From an uncultured Acidobacteriota bacterium (GTDB taxonomy: Bacteria; Acidobacteriota; UBA6911; RPQK01; JAJDTT01), in the NCBI GenBank assembly GCA_951812665.1, contig CATOST010000039.1, positions 1 to 64,000 on the forward strand: a DNA stretch of 64,000 bases, given 5' to 3'. Under the pieces are notes generated by a model, which ran no database searches, was not told the DNA's origin, and saw only the letters and a program-made list of their open reading frames with translations. Both the position numbers and the translations under genes were made by a program. This document shows positions 18,782 through 27,025 of this stretch, in pieces; the stretch's first letter is position 1; each line of letters begins with the position of its first letter.

Positions 18782-19378
18782 ATGGAGAAGAGCGATGCCG
18801 AGTTGGTCATTGCCAGCCTCGAGGGTGCGCCGTATGCTTTCGAGCAGATCGTCCAGCGCTACCAGCGGCTGGTCTTCAGCATCATCTACCATCAACTGGG
18901 CCGGCGGCAGGAAATGGAAGATGTGGCTCAGGAAATCTTTCTCAAGGTCTTCAACTCCCTGGGCCGATTTGATCGGCGCCGCCCGCTGAAGGCCTGGATC
19001 GCCAAGATCACGGTCAATCAATGCCGCGACGTATTGAGAAAGCGACGGAGTTCCAGGGTGGAGGTATTCTCCAACTTCACCGAAGACGAGGAGCGGAGAA
19101 TCCGGTCCCTACACGACGTATCTGTCGGCACCGCCGCCATGACGGAGGCGGAATCCAGATCATGCCTCAAACTCTTGGACCAGCTCATGCGCCGTCTGTC
19201 TCACAAGGATCGAACCGCGTTCCTGCTCAGGGAGGTGGAGGGATTCGGATATGATGAGGTGTCCAAGGCCCTGGGAAGCAGCAAGGTGGCGGCTCGAATC
19301 CGGGTCTGCCGCACGCGCAAGCGCCTGCTTGCGGCTCTGTCTCGGGTCCTTTCCAGCGGAGAAACGTTGAAAACATGA
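18782..19378 (+). CDS. ECF-type RNA polymerase sigma factor
   Basis: 198 aa with region 2 (AFEQIVQRYQRLVFSIIYHQLG...DVAQEIFLKVFNSLGRF) and region 4 (MRRLSHKDRTAFLLREVEGFGYDEVSKALGSSKVAARIRVCRTRKRL). It directs RNA polymerase to a small regulon, normally in response to envelope stress. The start may be ATG 18782, where GGAG abuts the codon, or GTG 18749. The stop overlaps the next start (ATGA), coupling it to a zinc-finger anti-sigma gene, so the pair is the regulatory core of the cluster to 21.2 kb. Confidence 0.93.
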   Translation: MEKSDAELVIASLEGAPYAFEQIVQRYQRLVFSIIYHQLGRRQEMEDVAQEIFLKVFNSLGRFDRRRPLKAWIAKITVNQCRDVLRKRRSSRVEVFSNFTEDEERRIRSLHDVSVGTAAMTEAESRSCLKLLDQLMRRLSHKDRTAFLLREVEGFGYDEVSKALGSSKVAARIRVCRTRKRLLAALSRVLSSGETLKT

Positions 19379-19797
19379 ATCGGAAACACATTCGGTTCGA
19401 AGACCTGGAGCCGACCGAGGCCCTGGATGAGGAACATCTGAAGTCATGCGGCCGGTGCCGCCGGGAGTTGCGGGCCTTTCGCCTGTTTCGTTTTCACCTG
19501 GAACACTTGCCCCGGGTGGAGCCTCCGGCCCATTTTGCCCGGACCGTGGCCCGGCTGGCGGAGGAAAGGCGGGTGGTGCCGTTCGCCCTCTTCCTGGAAC
19601 GGGCCGCGCGACAGTTGGCTCCCGGCTTGATCGCACTGATGGCAGCCGTTTCCGTGCTGCTTTATCAGCTTGCCCAGCCGGTTGACCTGAACTTGACTCC
19701 GTTGGAGAGCCTGCCCGAGGAGGCCTCCCTGGAATACACCGTCAATTCCTTGAGGCTGTCGTCGGAAGGGGGTTGGATCATTGACGAATCGAACTAA
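19375..19797 (+). CDS. Putative zinc-finger anti-sigma factor, single-pass membrane protein
   Basis: 140 aa. The N-terminal EEHLKSCGRCRREL (about residues 20-33) provides the HxxxCxxC part of the zinc anti-sigma motif. One membrane helix lies near residues 78-98 (LAPGLIALMAAVSVLLYQLA), with a short acidic extracytoplasmic tail. Overlap with the sigma gene by four bases supports the partnership: the cytoplasmic zinc domain would sequester the sigma factor until a signal is received outside. No periplasmic sensor domain is recognisable. Confidence 0.82.
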   Translation: MNRKHIRFEDLEPTEALDEEHLKSCGRCRRELRAFRLFRFHLEHLPRVEPPAHFARTVARLAEERRVVPFALFLERAARQLAPGLIALMAAVSVLLYQLAQPVDLNLTPLESLPEEASLEYTVNSLRLSSEGGWIIDESN

Positions 19798-20221
19798 GGC
19801 CGTCTTCTGGATCATCTTCGTATTTCTCGCAGGCAGCTTCGTCGGGGGTGGCCTCAGCTATGTCTTGATCCGGCCGGGCCACTTCCATGCCGGAGGCGGG
19901 CCGGATCGGCGGCCGTCGGCACGAGAGCCGGGACAGCCCCGCCGCAATGGGTCGCGGTTCCTCCAACGCCTGGATCAGGCTCTGGATCTGGACCCGGACC
20001 AGGAAACCCAGGTTCGCCAGATCGTGGAGGCGACCCGGAAATCGTTCCGTGAAGCAGCCGACGAGGCTTCCCGAAAGCATAAAGAGATCCGGACTCGGGC
20101 GCGGAGTCGAATTCGAGCCCTCCTCAGGCCGGAGCAGGTGGAAAAGTACGACGAGATGACCCGGCGGAAGGATCGGAGATTCCGCGAGGGAAAACGTCGC
20201 GAACCTGGCCCTTGCCAATGA
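19781..20221 (+). CDS. Membrane-anchored Spy/CpxP-like periplasmic protein
   Basis: 146 aa from TTG 19781, eight bases after a GGGGG ribosome binding site and overlapping the end of the anti-sigma gene. A single N-terminal membrane helix (FWIIFVFLAGSFVGGGLSYVLI) is followed by a proline/arginine linker and a highly charged helical region (LDLDPDQETQVRQIVEATRKSF...LLRPEQVEKYDEM) like the LTxxQ-type repeats of CpxP/Spy/CnrX-family proteins. Such proteins sense or buffer envelope stress or metals, so it is a candidate sensor or target for the adjacent sigma/anti-sigma pair. Confidence 0.7.
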   Translation: MTNRTKAVFWIIFVFLAGSFVGGGLSYVLIRPGHFHAGGGPDRRPSAREPGQPRRNGSRFLQRLDQALDLDPDQETQVRQIVEATRKSFREAADEASRKHKEIRTRARSRIRALLRPEQVEKYDEMTRRKDRRFREGKRREPGPCQ

Positions 20222-20225
20222 TTCA

Positions 20226-20242
20226 GCCTCGTCTTTCGAGGC
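20226..20242 (+). terminator. Hairpin after the sigma-factor cluster
   Basis: GCCTCG (20226-20231) and CGAGGC (20237-20242) form a six-base perfect stem with a five-base loop, five bases after the TGA of the Spy-like gene. There is no T-run, so it may only attenuate or protect the 3' end. Confidence 0.4.
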
Positions 20243-20408
20243 GGTCCCCGCATCTTCCTGTTATAGAATGACGGCCTTCGAAGATCCGTGGCGAGAGCCG
20301 CCGCGGCATTCGGCCGGCGTTGCGTCCCGTCCGGGGTCGGGCAAGTTCGTGGGAAAAACGAAACCTCCGGTCAGACTGACTCGAGCCGATTCGACAACGT
20401 CGTTTTCC

Positions 20409-21185
20409 GTGCTCTTCCTCGCTGCAAGAAAATCACCACCTCTTCCTCCTCTCTCTTGCCTCGTTTCTCTTTCCTCTTTTCTCAGCAAGGGGTGCCTCGC
20501 GGTGGTCTTCGCCGGCTGGATCGGCCAGCCGATCCTGGCTCAGGCTTCACCCGATTCCCATCCCAGGAAGTGGGAATTCTCGGTCCTGGCCGGGGCCGGA
20601 TTCCTGTCCGACCGGACCTTCGGCCCCGCGGAGACGGGAAGTGGATCCTCCCTGGTTTCGCTCGGCTACGACGCGGGCTACTCACTCGGATTCGGAGTGA
20701 TCGAAAACCTGGGGGAGAGGTTCGGCGCCGAGATGCGCTACGGCATCGGCAGTCTCCCGCTCGGTGCCGGCAACTTGACGCCGGAAACGCCGGCGCCGGA
20801 GCGGGCCCACTACGTCCATGGGATTGTCTATAGCCTTCTGGTCTATCCTCAGGGCTGGAAGCGGGGCAGATTCGTTCCGTACGCGGTGGCCGGCATCGGG
20901 GCGTCGCTGTTTCAGCCGTCGGATGATCCCGAATCCCTGGCTCAGAGCGTGAGTCTCAAGAACCGCTGGAAGTTGGCCGGCGAGATGGGCGCTGGCGTCA
21001 AACTCCATCTGGATCGACCCTGGGGTCTCCGGTTCGAGGTTCGGGACCGGATCACGGGAGTCCCCGACTACGGTCTTCCCCGCACGGCCTCCCCGGAGGA
21101 AGGTGCCGGCCTGGCTCTGCCGGCAAGCGGCCGGCTGCACCACTGGCAGTTCCACGTCGGCCTCAGCTACAACTTCGCCCCCTGA
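20409..21185 (+). CDS. Outer-membrane beta-barrel protein
   Basis: About 258 aa. After a hydrophobic export signal ending PILAQA, the protein shows alternating amphipathic strands, glycine/aromatic turns (GYDAGYSLGFGVI, FVPYAVAGIGASLF, LAGEMGAGVKLHL) and an aromatic terminus HWQFHVGLSYNFAP, as in OmpA-like/OMP_b-brl proteins. ATG 20268 is in frame, but a TATAGA -10-like hexamer (20262-20267) abuts it, so that start may lie outside the transcript. GTG 20409 gives a better signal peptide but lacks a ribosome binding site; the start is unresolved. Possibly part of the sigma-factor regulon. Confidence 0.7.
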   Translation: MLFLAARKSPPLPPLSCLVSLSSFLSKGCLAVVFAGWIGQPILAQASPDSHPRKWEFSVLAGAGFLSDRTFGPAETGSGSSLVSLGYDAGYSLGFGVIENLGERFGAEMRYGIGSLPLGAGNLTPETPAPERAHYVHGIVYSLLVYPQGWKRGRFVPYAVAGIGASLFQPSDDPESLAQSVSLKNRWKLAGEMGAGVKLHLDRPWGLRFEVRDRITGVPDYGLPRTASPEEGAGLALPASGRLHHWQFHVGLSYNFAP

Positions 21186-21303
21186 TCGTTTCCTTATCCG
21201 GAATCAAACTTCGAATGAAGCCGGGAGACCGGCGGGATGACCCCGGGCAGTTCCCCCTCTCCCCGCACTTCGTTTGGGCCCGCCTTGCTCCGGTTTGGAC
21301 CGA

Positions 21304-21329
21304 AGAGGGCACCCACAAGGGGCGCCCCT
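21304..21329. repeat. Dispersed GC hairpin repeat, copy 1
   Basis: GAGGGCACCCACAAGGGGCG followed by CCCCTA. It forms a GGGCACCC/GGGCGCCC stem with one mismatch. The same unit occurs at 56146-56170. It sits eight bases past the stop codon of the minus-strand DUF4159 gene, so it probably serves as a terminator or REP-like 3'-end element. Confidence 0.6.
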
Positions 21330-21336
21330 ACCGGCG

Positions 21337-22113
21337 TCAGTGGGTCATGGCGTAGACGATGTAGTTGATCCCCAACTGGAAGGCCAGATTGGCGTATTTC
21401 CGGGGGTACTCCTCCACTTCGGCCCACTCCCAGGCATCTCCGAGATCCACGTTGTGGTTGATCATCACCATCAGGCGCCCCCGCTCATCCATGATCCCCA
21501 TGTAACGCGCGTCGTATCCGCCCTTCTCCCAGGTTTTTCCGTAGAACAGGTACTGGATTCCCGGAATCTGGATCAACTCGTCGATGTCGTAATAGCAGTG
21601 GAAGACCGGATGAGAGAGAGGGAGGTCCACCGGCTCGTATTCCGGGAATACCTTCTTGATCTGCTGGTAGAAATTGTTCCACTCCCAGGAACCGTGGAAA
21701 TCGTCCACCACCAGAAATCCGCCCCGCAGAAGATACTCCCTCAGCTTCGACGCCTCCTGGTCGGAGAGATGCATCCTCCCGACTTCCACCGCGTAGAGGA
21801 AGGGGTAGTCGAACACCTCGGCATCCAGAATGGAGAGGGCCTTGTTGCCGGAAGAGACGAAGGTGAAGTCGCTCAGTTTCTCCAGGCCGTACAGGAACTG
21901 GAGATCGGCTTTCGGATAGTCGGTCTGCCAGCTCCAGCTCCAGCCGCGACGCGCCCAGCCAGGACCCGAGTAGACCAGCCGGAGAAAGGTGAACTCCGAG
22001 TCCTGGTTGCCTTCTTCTTGAGGCTGATGGTGGTCGCTGCCGGCGGCCAGTGCCAACCAGCTCAGCGGCCCCGCCGCCGCAATCAGAAGCCAGATCTTTC
22101 CGGACGTTCGCAT
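21337..22113 (-). CDS. DUF4159 domain protein
   Basis: 258 aa from ATG 22113; an upstream extension in the same frame is basic and unlikely. A signal peptide (KIWLLIAAAGPLSWLALAAGS) is followed by a DUF4159 domain with FTFLRLVYSG, LREYLLRGGFLVVDDFHG, LSHPVFHCYYDI and the C-terminal YANLAFQLGINYIVYAMTH. DUF4159 has a ThuA/class-I glutamine-amidotransferase-like fold. In many genomes it accompanies MoxR-ATPase/VWA clusters, which are not present here. Exported; function unknown. Confidence 0.85.
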   Translation of the reverse strand: MRTSGKIWLLIAAAGPLSWLALAAGSDHHQPQEEGNQDSEFTFLRLVYSGPGWARRGWSWSWQTDYPKADLQFLYGLEKLSDFTFVSSGNKALSILDAEVFDYPFLYAVEVGRMHLSDQEASKLREYLLRGGFLVVDDFHGSWEWNNFYQQIKKVFPEYEPVDLPLSHPVFHCYYDIDELIQIPGIQYLFYGKTWEKGGYDARYMGIMDERGRLMVMINHNVDLGDAWEWAEVEEYPRKYANLAFQLGINYIVYAMTH

Positions 22114-22181
22114 CCTGGCCACGACTCTTGACCTCGTTCGCGGAATGACACGAGGGTTCACATGAAATGCGGGATTCACTT

Positions 22182-22275
22182 TAACAGCCCGTGGCAAAAG
22201 TCGTCACGGCATGCGACCGTCCCTGCATCGTGCGCGGACGGCGTTGCGATTCGGTCACATACTCCCGGTAGGTTT
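22182..22275 (+). repeat. Dispersed repeat element, copy A (left part)
   Basis: From TAACAGCCCGTGGCAAAAG through CGGTCACATACTCCCGGTA this stretch matches 27380-27474 at most positions. The right half is much more diverged from copy B and the right terminal repeat is not found, so the copy looks decayed. It lies between the DUF4159 and S41 starts. Confidence 0.7.
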
Positions 22276-22371
22276 CCTCCGTTGCGCCTGGGGCGGGATC
22301 GAGACCTTGAACCGCCGCCCCAGGCCTGTTGCCCGCGCTCTGCTCTCCTCGTCTTCCCTTCCACCCTTGTG

Positions 22372-22377
22372 TATAAT
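22372..22377 (+). promoter_or_regulatory. TATAAT -10 element upstream of the S41 gene
   Basis: Perfect TATAAT 79 bases before ATG 22456. No convincing -35 at 16-18 bases upstream, so support is partial; the implied 5' leader is about 70 nt. Confidence 0.45.
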
Positions 22378-22455
22378 TTCCTTCCGGTTGCAATAGGTCG
22401 ACCGAATATCTTTTCATTCCCTTTAATTTGGGGCGGTCATGGACGAGGACAGGTG

Positions 22456-23763
22456 ATGCAGTGGATCATGCCGATCGGCCGTAGCGGTCGAGGGAATGAT
22501 GGGGTGACGGTGGTCTTCGCCAAGGGCAAGTTGGCGATTCTTCTGCTTTCGGCGCTGGTGGTCGCCTACGGGCTCGTGGGCGGGTCCATGGACCGGGTTG
22601 CGGCCAGAGACGCGTCCTACCAGGAACTCTCCCTCTTCATGGCGGTCGTCGGCCGGGTCCAGGAGGACTATGTCGAAAAGCCGGTGATGAAGGACGCCCT
22701 GTTGGGGGCCCTCCACGGGATGGTGGAGGCGGTAGACTCCTATTCGAGCTACGTTCCCCCGGAAAGCTACCAGGCGTATCAGGCCCGGACCGAAGCCTCA
22801 CCCGGGATCTACATTTCCAAACGTTACGGCTACGCCTACGTGGTTGCGGTCGTGCGCGGCAGCCCTGCCGAGCGTGAAGGAGTGCGAACCGGCGATTTGA
22901 TCGAGTCGATCGATGCCCGGAAAACGACGCAGATGAGCCGCTGGGAGGCACAATACATGCTCCAGGGAGCGCCCGGCACCGAGGTGAAGCTCAGGCTGAT
23001 CCGGGGGGGGCGCCGACCGCCCACCGAGGTCCGGTTGATGCGGGAGGATCCCGTCCCCGAGAAGGTCAAGGCGGAGATCGCGGAGACGGGGCTGGGATGG
23101 CTCCGGATCCCGAGTCTTAAGCTCGGTAGCGCCAAACAGGTGCGTAAGGGATTGCGAATGCTGCGGTCCGCTGAGGTGAAGGGAATCCTGTTGGATCTTC
23201 GGGGCGTGGCCGAGGGGGAGGTGGTGGAAGCCGTCGAGATCGCGGGGCTCTTGCTTCCCAAAGGGAGCAAGGTGCTCACCGTCAGGGATCGTCAGGATCG
23301 ATCCGTGGTGCACGCTACGACCGCCGATCCCTTGCTGGCCGACGTGCCGGTGGTGGTATTGGCTGACGGGGGAACCAGCGGGGCGGCCGAAATACTTACA
23401 GCAGCACTGAAGGACCAAAAGGTGGCTACGGTGGTGGGTTTGAAGACGGATGGCAGAGGATCGGGACAGGAGCTTTTCCATCTCGGAGACGGATCGGTGC
23501 TGTATCTCGCTACCAAGCTCTACTATCGGCCCAGTGGCAGTGCGATCCGAAAGAAGAAGCTCAAGGACTCTGGAATCTCCCCCGACGTTCGAGCGCCGGA
23601 CGAGGATTTCGTCTCCAATTTTTTTCTGGAGAAGGTCTCGGACGACCCCGATGTGGAATTGGGAGTGGATTTTTACAAGGACTTGGAAGAAGCTGTCCGC
23701 AAGAGACAGTTCCAGCAGGGACTCGACGAACTGCGAGGCCGGGTGGCAAAGAAAGCCGCATGA
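22456..23763 (+). CDS. S41 (C-terminal processing) peptidase homologue with altered catalytic dyad
   Basis: 435 aa with an N-terminal membrane anchor (KLAILLLSALVVAYGLVGG), a helical CTP-type segment (YVEKPVMKDALLGALHGMVEAVDSYSSYV), a PDZ domain (about 110-190) and a tail-protease core. S41 enzymes use Ser and Lys 25 residues apart plus Gln four residues after Lys. Here the block is DGGTSGAAEI...DGRGSGQ: the Ser position is Gly309 and the Lys position Arg334, while Gln338 remains. It is probably a non-catalytic, periplasmic PDZ protein. ATG 22456 follows GAGGACAG; the same frame is open further upstream without support. Confidence 0.85.
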   Translation: MQWIMPIGRSGRGNDGVTVVFAKGKLAILLLSALVVAYGLVGGSMDRVAARDASYQELSLFMAVVGRVQEDYVEKPVMKDALLGALHGMVEAVDSYSSYVPPESYQAYQARTEASPGIYISKRYGYAYVVAVVRGSPAEREGVRTGDLIESIDARKTTQMSRWEAQYMLQGAPGTEVKLRLIRGGRRPPTEVRLMREDPVPEKVKAEIAETGLGWLRIPSLKLGSAKQVRKGLRMLRSAEVKGILLDLRGVAEGEVVEAVEIAGLLLPKGSKVLTVRDRQDRSVVHATTADPLLADVPVVVLADGGTSGAAEILTAALKDQKVATVVGLKTDGRGSGQELFHLGDGSVLYLATKLYYRPSGSAIRKKKLKDSGISPDVRAPDEDFVSNFFLEKVSDDPDVELGVDFYKDLEEAVRKRQFQQGLDELRGRVAKKAA

Positions 23764-23818
23764 GGGATTCGGGCGTGGAAGGATCACGTGATCGATCGGT
23801 TGGAAAGGAGAATCGGGA

Positions 23819-24091
23819 ATGAACAAGGCTGCGTTGATCGGTTCTATCGCCGCGAAGGCGAATCTCAGCAAGCGCGATGCCCGAGCAGCGGTGGAGGCCA
23901 TGGTGTCCACCATTAAGGCGGCCATGAAGAGCGGTGACAAGGTTTCTCTCGTGGGGTTCGGCACCTTTTCGGCTCCCACCCGTGCTGCCCGTTCGGGGCG
24001 CAACCCTCAGACCGGAGAAGCGATTCAGATTCCCGCCAGAAAGATTCCCAAATTCACTCCAGGCAGGTCATTGAGGGACTCGATTCAGTAG
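23819..24091 (+). CDS. HU-family nucleoid DNA-binding protein
   Basis: 90 aa, usual HU length. MNKAALIGSIAAKANLSKRDARAAVEAM is the dimerisation half. GDKVSLVGFGTFSAPTRAARSGRNPQTGEAIQIPA is the beta-arm with the RxxRxGRNPxTG signature that contacts DNA. AAAGGAG lies nine bases upstream of the ATG. It packages and bends chromosomal DNA. No IHF-specific features. Confidence 0.96.
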   Translation: MNKAALIGSIAAKANLSKRDARAAVEAMVSTIKAAMKSGDKVSLVGFGTFSAPTRAARSGRNPQTGEAIQIPARKIPKFTPGRSLRDSIQ

Positions 24092-24172
24092 GGATCGAGT
24101 CTGCTTAGAGTCCAGGGTAAAGGTCGACGCGCCAGCGGGCACTCACCCCGGTGCGACTCGGAAATCGTGTGC

Positions 24173-24178
24173 TATGAT
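24173..24178 (+). promoter_or_regulatory. -10 element of tRNA-Val
   Basis: TATGAT ends nine bases before the tRNA 5' end, the right distance for initiation close to the mature end. A consensus -35 is not visible. Confidence 0.4.
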
Positions 24179-24186
24179 CCCCATGT

Positions 24187-24261
24187 AGGTGCGTAGCTCA
24201 GGGGGAGAGCACTTCCTTGACGCGGAAGGGGTCAGCGGTTCAAATCCGCTCGCACCTACCA
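24187..24261 (+). tRNA. tRNA-Val(GAC)
   Basis: 75 nt folding into acceptor AGGTGCG/CGCACCT, D-arm GCTC/GAGC, anticodon stem CTTCC/GGAAG enclosing TTGACGC (anticodon GAC, reads GTC), T-arm AGCGG/CCGCT with TTCAAAT, discriminator A and encoded CCA. A seven-T run follows immediately and may end the transcript. Confidence 0.96.
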
Positions 24262-24307
24262 TTTTTTTGCCTGGTGGTTCGGGTTCGTAACCCGGGGTGC
24301 GATCGAA

Positions 24308-26110
24308 ATGGCCGGACAGAGAATTATGAAGACCATCCACAGGGATGGAACCGTTCATGACGTATTCGATCCCGACGAGGCCTTGGAAACCCTGCGCCAC
24401 TCGACGTCTCACTTGATGGCCCTGGCGGTCAGCCACCTCTACCCGGGAGTCAGTCTGGGAATCGGTCCTCCCACTGGCCAAGGCTTCTACTACGATTTCC
24501 AGATGCCGCACCGGCTGACGGAGGCCGATCTGCCGCGAATCCAAGCCAAGATGGAAGAGTTCAAGGCCCAGAATCTGGTTTTTGAGCCGTCCATTCTGGA
24601 GCTGTCCGAAGCGCTGGAATTCTTTCGCAGTCACGGCGAGGAGTTGAAGACCGAGTTGATCGAAGAGCGGAAGGGAGAGGTTCTCTCTTCCTATCGCCTG
24701 GGAGACCTGGTGGATTTCTGCACCGGGCCGCACGTGCTCTCCACGGCTCAGCTGGGCTCGTTCCGGCTGCTTTCCATTGCCGGTTCCTATTGGCGGGGTG
24801 ACGAACACCGAGAACAGTTGCAAAGGATTTACGGGACGGCTTTTTTCTCGTCTCGGGAACTGGATGATCATCTGCAGCGGCTGGAGGAAGCCAGGAACCG
24901 CGACCATCGAAAATTGGGCAGGGAGTTGGACCTCTACTCGGTTCCGGAGGGCGTGGCTCCGGGTCTCATATTCTGGCATCCCAAGGGAGCCAAGGTCCGG
25001 GAGAAGATCGAGGAGTTCCTTCGCGAAGAGCATGAAGCGCGCGGTTACCAATTCGTATATACGCCCCATATTGCCAAGCGCGACCTCTGGAAGACGTCCG
25101 GCCACTACCAGTTTTTCCGGGAGAACATGTACACCTTGCCCGTGGACGACGAAGAGTACGTGCTCAAGCCCATGAACTGTCCGGGGCACATCCTCATTTA
25201 CAAGTCGAGAAAACGCAGTTACCGCGAACTGCCCATCCGGCTCGCCGAGTTCGGTACCGTCTATCGGTACGAGAAGTCGGGAACGCTCCACGGGATGCTG
25301 CGGGTTCGGGGGTTCACCCAGGACGACGCCCATATTTTCTGCCGGCCGGATCAGGTTTTTTCGGAAGTGGTTGCCACCTTGGACCTCGCCGAGCATCTTC
25401 TCAGCACGTTCGGTTTTCAGGGCCATGAGATCATGTTGGCTGTCTGGGACTCGGAACACACCGAGCACTATGCCGGAAAGCGGGAAGATTGGAAGAGGGC
25501 CGAGTCGGTTCTGGTCCAGGCGTTGGAGGAAAAGGGTTGGCCGTACCGCCGCCAGCCGGGCGAGGCTGCTTTCTATGGTCCCAAGATCGACATCAGCCTG
25601 ATCGATGCTCTGGGGCGAACCTGGCAGGTCACCACGTTGCAGTTCGACTTCAACCTGCCGGCCCGTTTCAACATTACCTATGCCGATTCCGATTCCCGCG
25701 AACAGCACGTCATCATGTTGCATCGAGCCTTGCTCGGTTCCATGGAGCGGTTCATGGGGATTCTGATCGAACACTACGGAGGCGCGTTTCCGCCGTGGCT
25801 GTCGCCGGTACAGGCGTCGGTGCTCCCGGTGAGCGAACGGCACCATGAATACGCGGTCGAGGTCCGCGACCGGCTCTCGGGGACAGGATTGCGGGTCGAG
25901 GCGGACTTGAGAAACGAGAAGTTGGGATACAAGATCAGAAGCGCCCAGATGAGCAAGGTGCCTTACATGCTCGTGGTGGGCGATCGAGAGGTGCAGGGTC
26001 GTACCGTATCGGTACGGGATCGCCGGCGGGGCAATCAGGGGGCATGCCCGGTGGACGATTTTTCCCGGACGCTTGGTCGGAAGGTGGCTCAGAGATTGCT
26101 GGACATCTGA
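24308..26110 (+). CDS. thrS: Threonyl-tRNA synthetase lacking the TGS domain
   Basis: 600 aa, about 40 shorter than usual. It charges tRNA-Thr. HSTSHLM of the editing domain begins at residue 31, where most bacterial enzymes first have a TGS domain of about 60 residues. The preceding tRNA gene ends 46 bases before ATG 24308, leaving no room for one. The editing domain ([10 protein letters not shown]), the zinc ligands Cys in MNCPGH (near 290), His in DDAHIF (near 340) and His in [10 protein letters not shown] (near 465), the motif 2 region and the C-terminal anticodon-binding domain ([13 protein letters not shown]...VVGDREV) are intact. Heads the translation-gene cluster; infC follows after 61 bases. 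Confidence 0.96.
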   Translation: MAGQRIMKTIHRDGTVHDVFDPDEALETLRHSTSHLMALAVSHLYPGVSLGIGPPTGQGFYYDFQMPHRLTEADLPRIQAKMEEFKAQNLVFEPSILELSEALEFFRSHGEELKTELIEERKGEVLSSYRLGDLVDFCTGPHVLSTAQLGSFRLLSIAGSYWRGDEHREQLQRIYGTAFFSSRELDDHLQRLEEARNRDHRKLGRELDLYSVPEGVAPGLIFWHPKGAKVREKIEEFLREEHEARGYQFVYTPHIAKRDLWKTSGHYQFFRENMYTLPVDDEEYVLKPMNCPGHILIYKSRKRSYRELPIRLAEFGTVYRYEKSGTLHGMLRVRGFTQDDAHIFCRPDQVFSEVVATLDLAEHLLSTFGFQGHEIMLAVWDSEHTEHYAGKREDWKRAESVLVQALEEKGWPYRRQPGEAAFYGPKIDISLIDALGRTWQVTTLQFDFNLPARFNITYADSDSREQHVIMLHRALLGSMERFMGILIEHYGGAFPPWLSPVQASVLPVSERHHEYAVEVRDRLSGTGLRVEADLRNEKLGYKIRSAQMSKVPYMLVVGDREVQGRTVSVRDRRRGNQGACPVDDFSRTLGRKVAQRLLDI

Positions 26111-26152
26111 CCATTCTTTGGGGCACTGTGGTCGTTTGTCCCCGTTGATTCG

Positions 26153-26174
26153 AAAAAGAGGAGTCGATTCTATT
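26153..26174 (+). promoter_or_regulatory. Ribosome binding site that fixes the infC AUU start
   Basis: AAAAAGAGGAG (26153-26163) is followed after eight bases by ATT at 26172, in frame with IF3. No ATG, GTG or TTG lies at a usable distance. AUU starts are a known feature of infC, allowing IF3 to repress its own translation. Confidence 0.75.
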
Positions 26175-26684
26175 CAGAGAGCACGAGTCAATCATCGGAT
26201 AAGAGCCAGGGAAATTCGGGTCATCGACGAGAATGGGAGCCAGTTGGGAATCATGCCTCCGCCCGAGGCACGGCGGCTGGCTCAGGAGAGAGCTCTCGAC
26301 CTGGTCGAGGTCGCTCCCACCGCCCGGCCTCCCGTTTGTCGAATCATGGACTACGGGAAGTACCTGTACCAGCAACGAAAGAAGGCTCAGGAGGCTCGAA
26401 AGCACCAAAAAGTCATTCAGGTCAAGGAAGTCAAGTTCAGGCCCAAGATCGACCGGCATGACTATGAGTTCAAGAAGAAACACATTCTGCGTTTCTTGAA
26501 GGACGAAAACAGGGTCAAGGCCACCGTCATCTTCAGGGGTCGAGAGATCACTCACTCCGAGCTGGGTGAGGAGATCTTGAACCAACTGCGGGGCGAGTTG
26601 ACCGAGGTCGCCGACGTCGAGCGGAGGCCCCGGTTGGAAGGCCACACCATGACCATGATCCTGGTGCCCAGAAAACAGCCCTGA
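26172..26684 (+). CDS. infC: Translation initiation factor IF-3
   Basis: 170 aa starting at ATT 26172. The N-domain ([23 protein letters not shown]...[23 protein letters not shown]) and C-domain ([25 protein letters not shown]...MTMILVPR) are complete. IF3 binds the 30S subunit, rejects poor start codons and keeps subunits apart. The initiator is chosen for its strong ribosome binding site and because the conserved N-terminus begins just after it. Order infC-rpmI-rplT is universal, with autoregulation through start-codon discrimination expected. Confidence 0.95.
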   Translation: MQRARVNHRIRAREIRVIDENGSQLGIMPPPEARRLAQERALDLVEVAPTARPPVCRIMDYGKYLYQQRKKAQEARKHQKVIQVKEVKFRPKIDRHDYEFKKKHILRFLKDENRVKATVIFRGREITHSELGEEILNQLRGELTEVADVERRPRLEGHTMTMILVPRKQP

Positions 26685-26787
26685 ATCCACTCGGAGTCCC
26701 ATTTCGGGCCCAGCTCCCTCAGCAGCCAGGGTCGGTATTGACCAGGCTGGACGCGGGCGTTCCGAGTACAGAGCGAGGAAGACGGCG

Positions 26788-26979
26788 ATGAGATTGAAGA
26801 CCAAGCGCGCGGCGGCCAAGCGATTCAAGATCACCGGGTCCGGCAAGATCAGGCGGCGGCACAGCCATCACAGCCATATTCTGACCAAGAAGAATCGCAA
26901 GCGGAAGCGGAACATGAAGGACTGGGCCGGCCTGTCCTCGTCAGACCGGAAGCGCGTCCGAAAGATGCTTCATATTTAG
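26788..26979 (+). CDS. rpmI: 50S ribosomal protein L35
   Basis: 63 aa, very basic, with the family opening [23 protein letters not shown] and the [12 protein letters not shown] block. It binds the large ribosomal subunit. GAGGAA precedes the ATG by eight bases. Placed between infC and rplT as in nearly all bacteria; co-transcription and co-regulation are expected. Confidence 0.97.
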   Translation: MRLKTKRAAAKRFKITGSGKIRRRHSHHSHILTKKNRKRKRNMKDWAGLSSSDRKRVRKMLHI

Positions 26980-27025
26980 CACCCGCGGTTTCTCCGGGTG
27001 CTGTCCGGGTGCTGGAGGTTCCATC

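Larger units (their letters stand above)
22114..22455. other. 342-bp intergenic region between divergent genes
   Basis: Holds the divergent starts of the DUF4159 and S41 genes, one copy of a dispersed inverted-repeat element (from 22182) and a TATAAT hexamer at 22372-22377. No coding capacity was recognised. Confidence 0.6.

Noticed and set aside
26073-26171. Upstream ATG start for infC
   Set aside because: It lies inside thrS, has no ribosome binding site and adds sequence not found in IF3.
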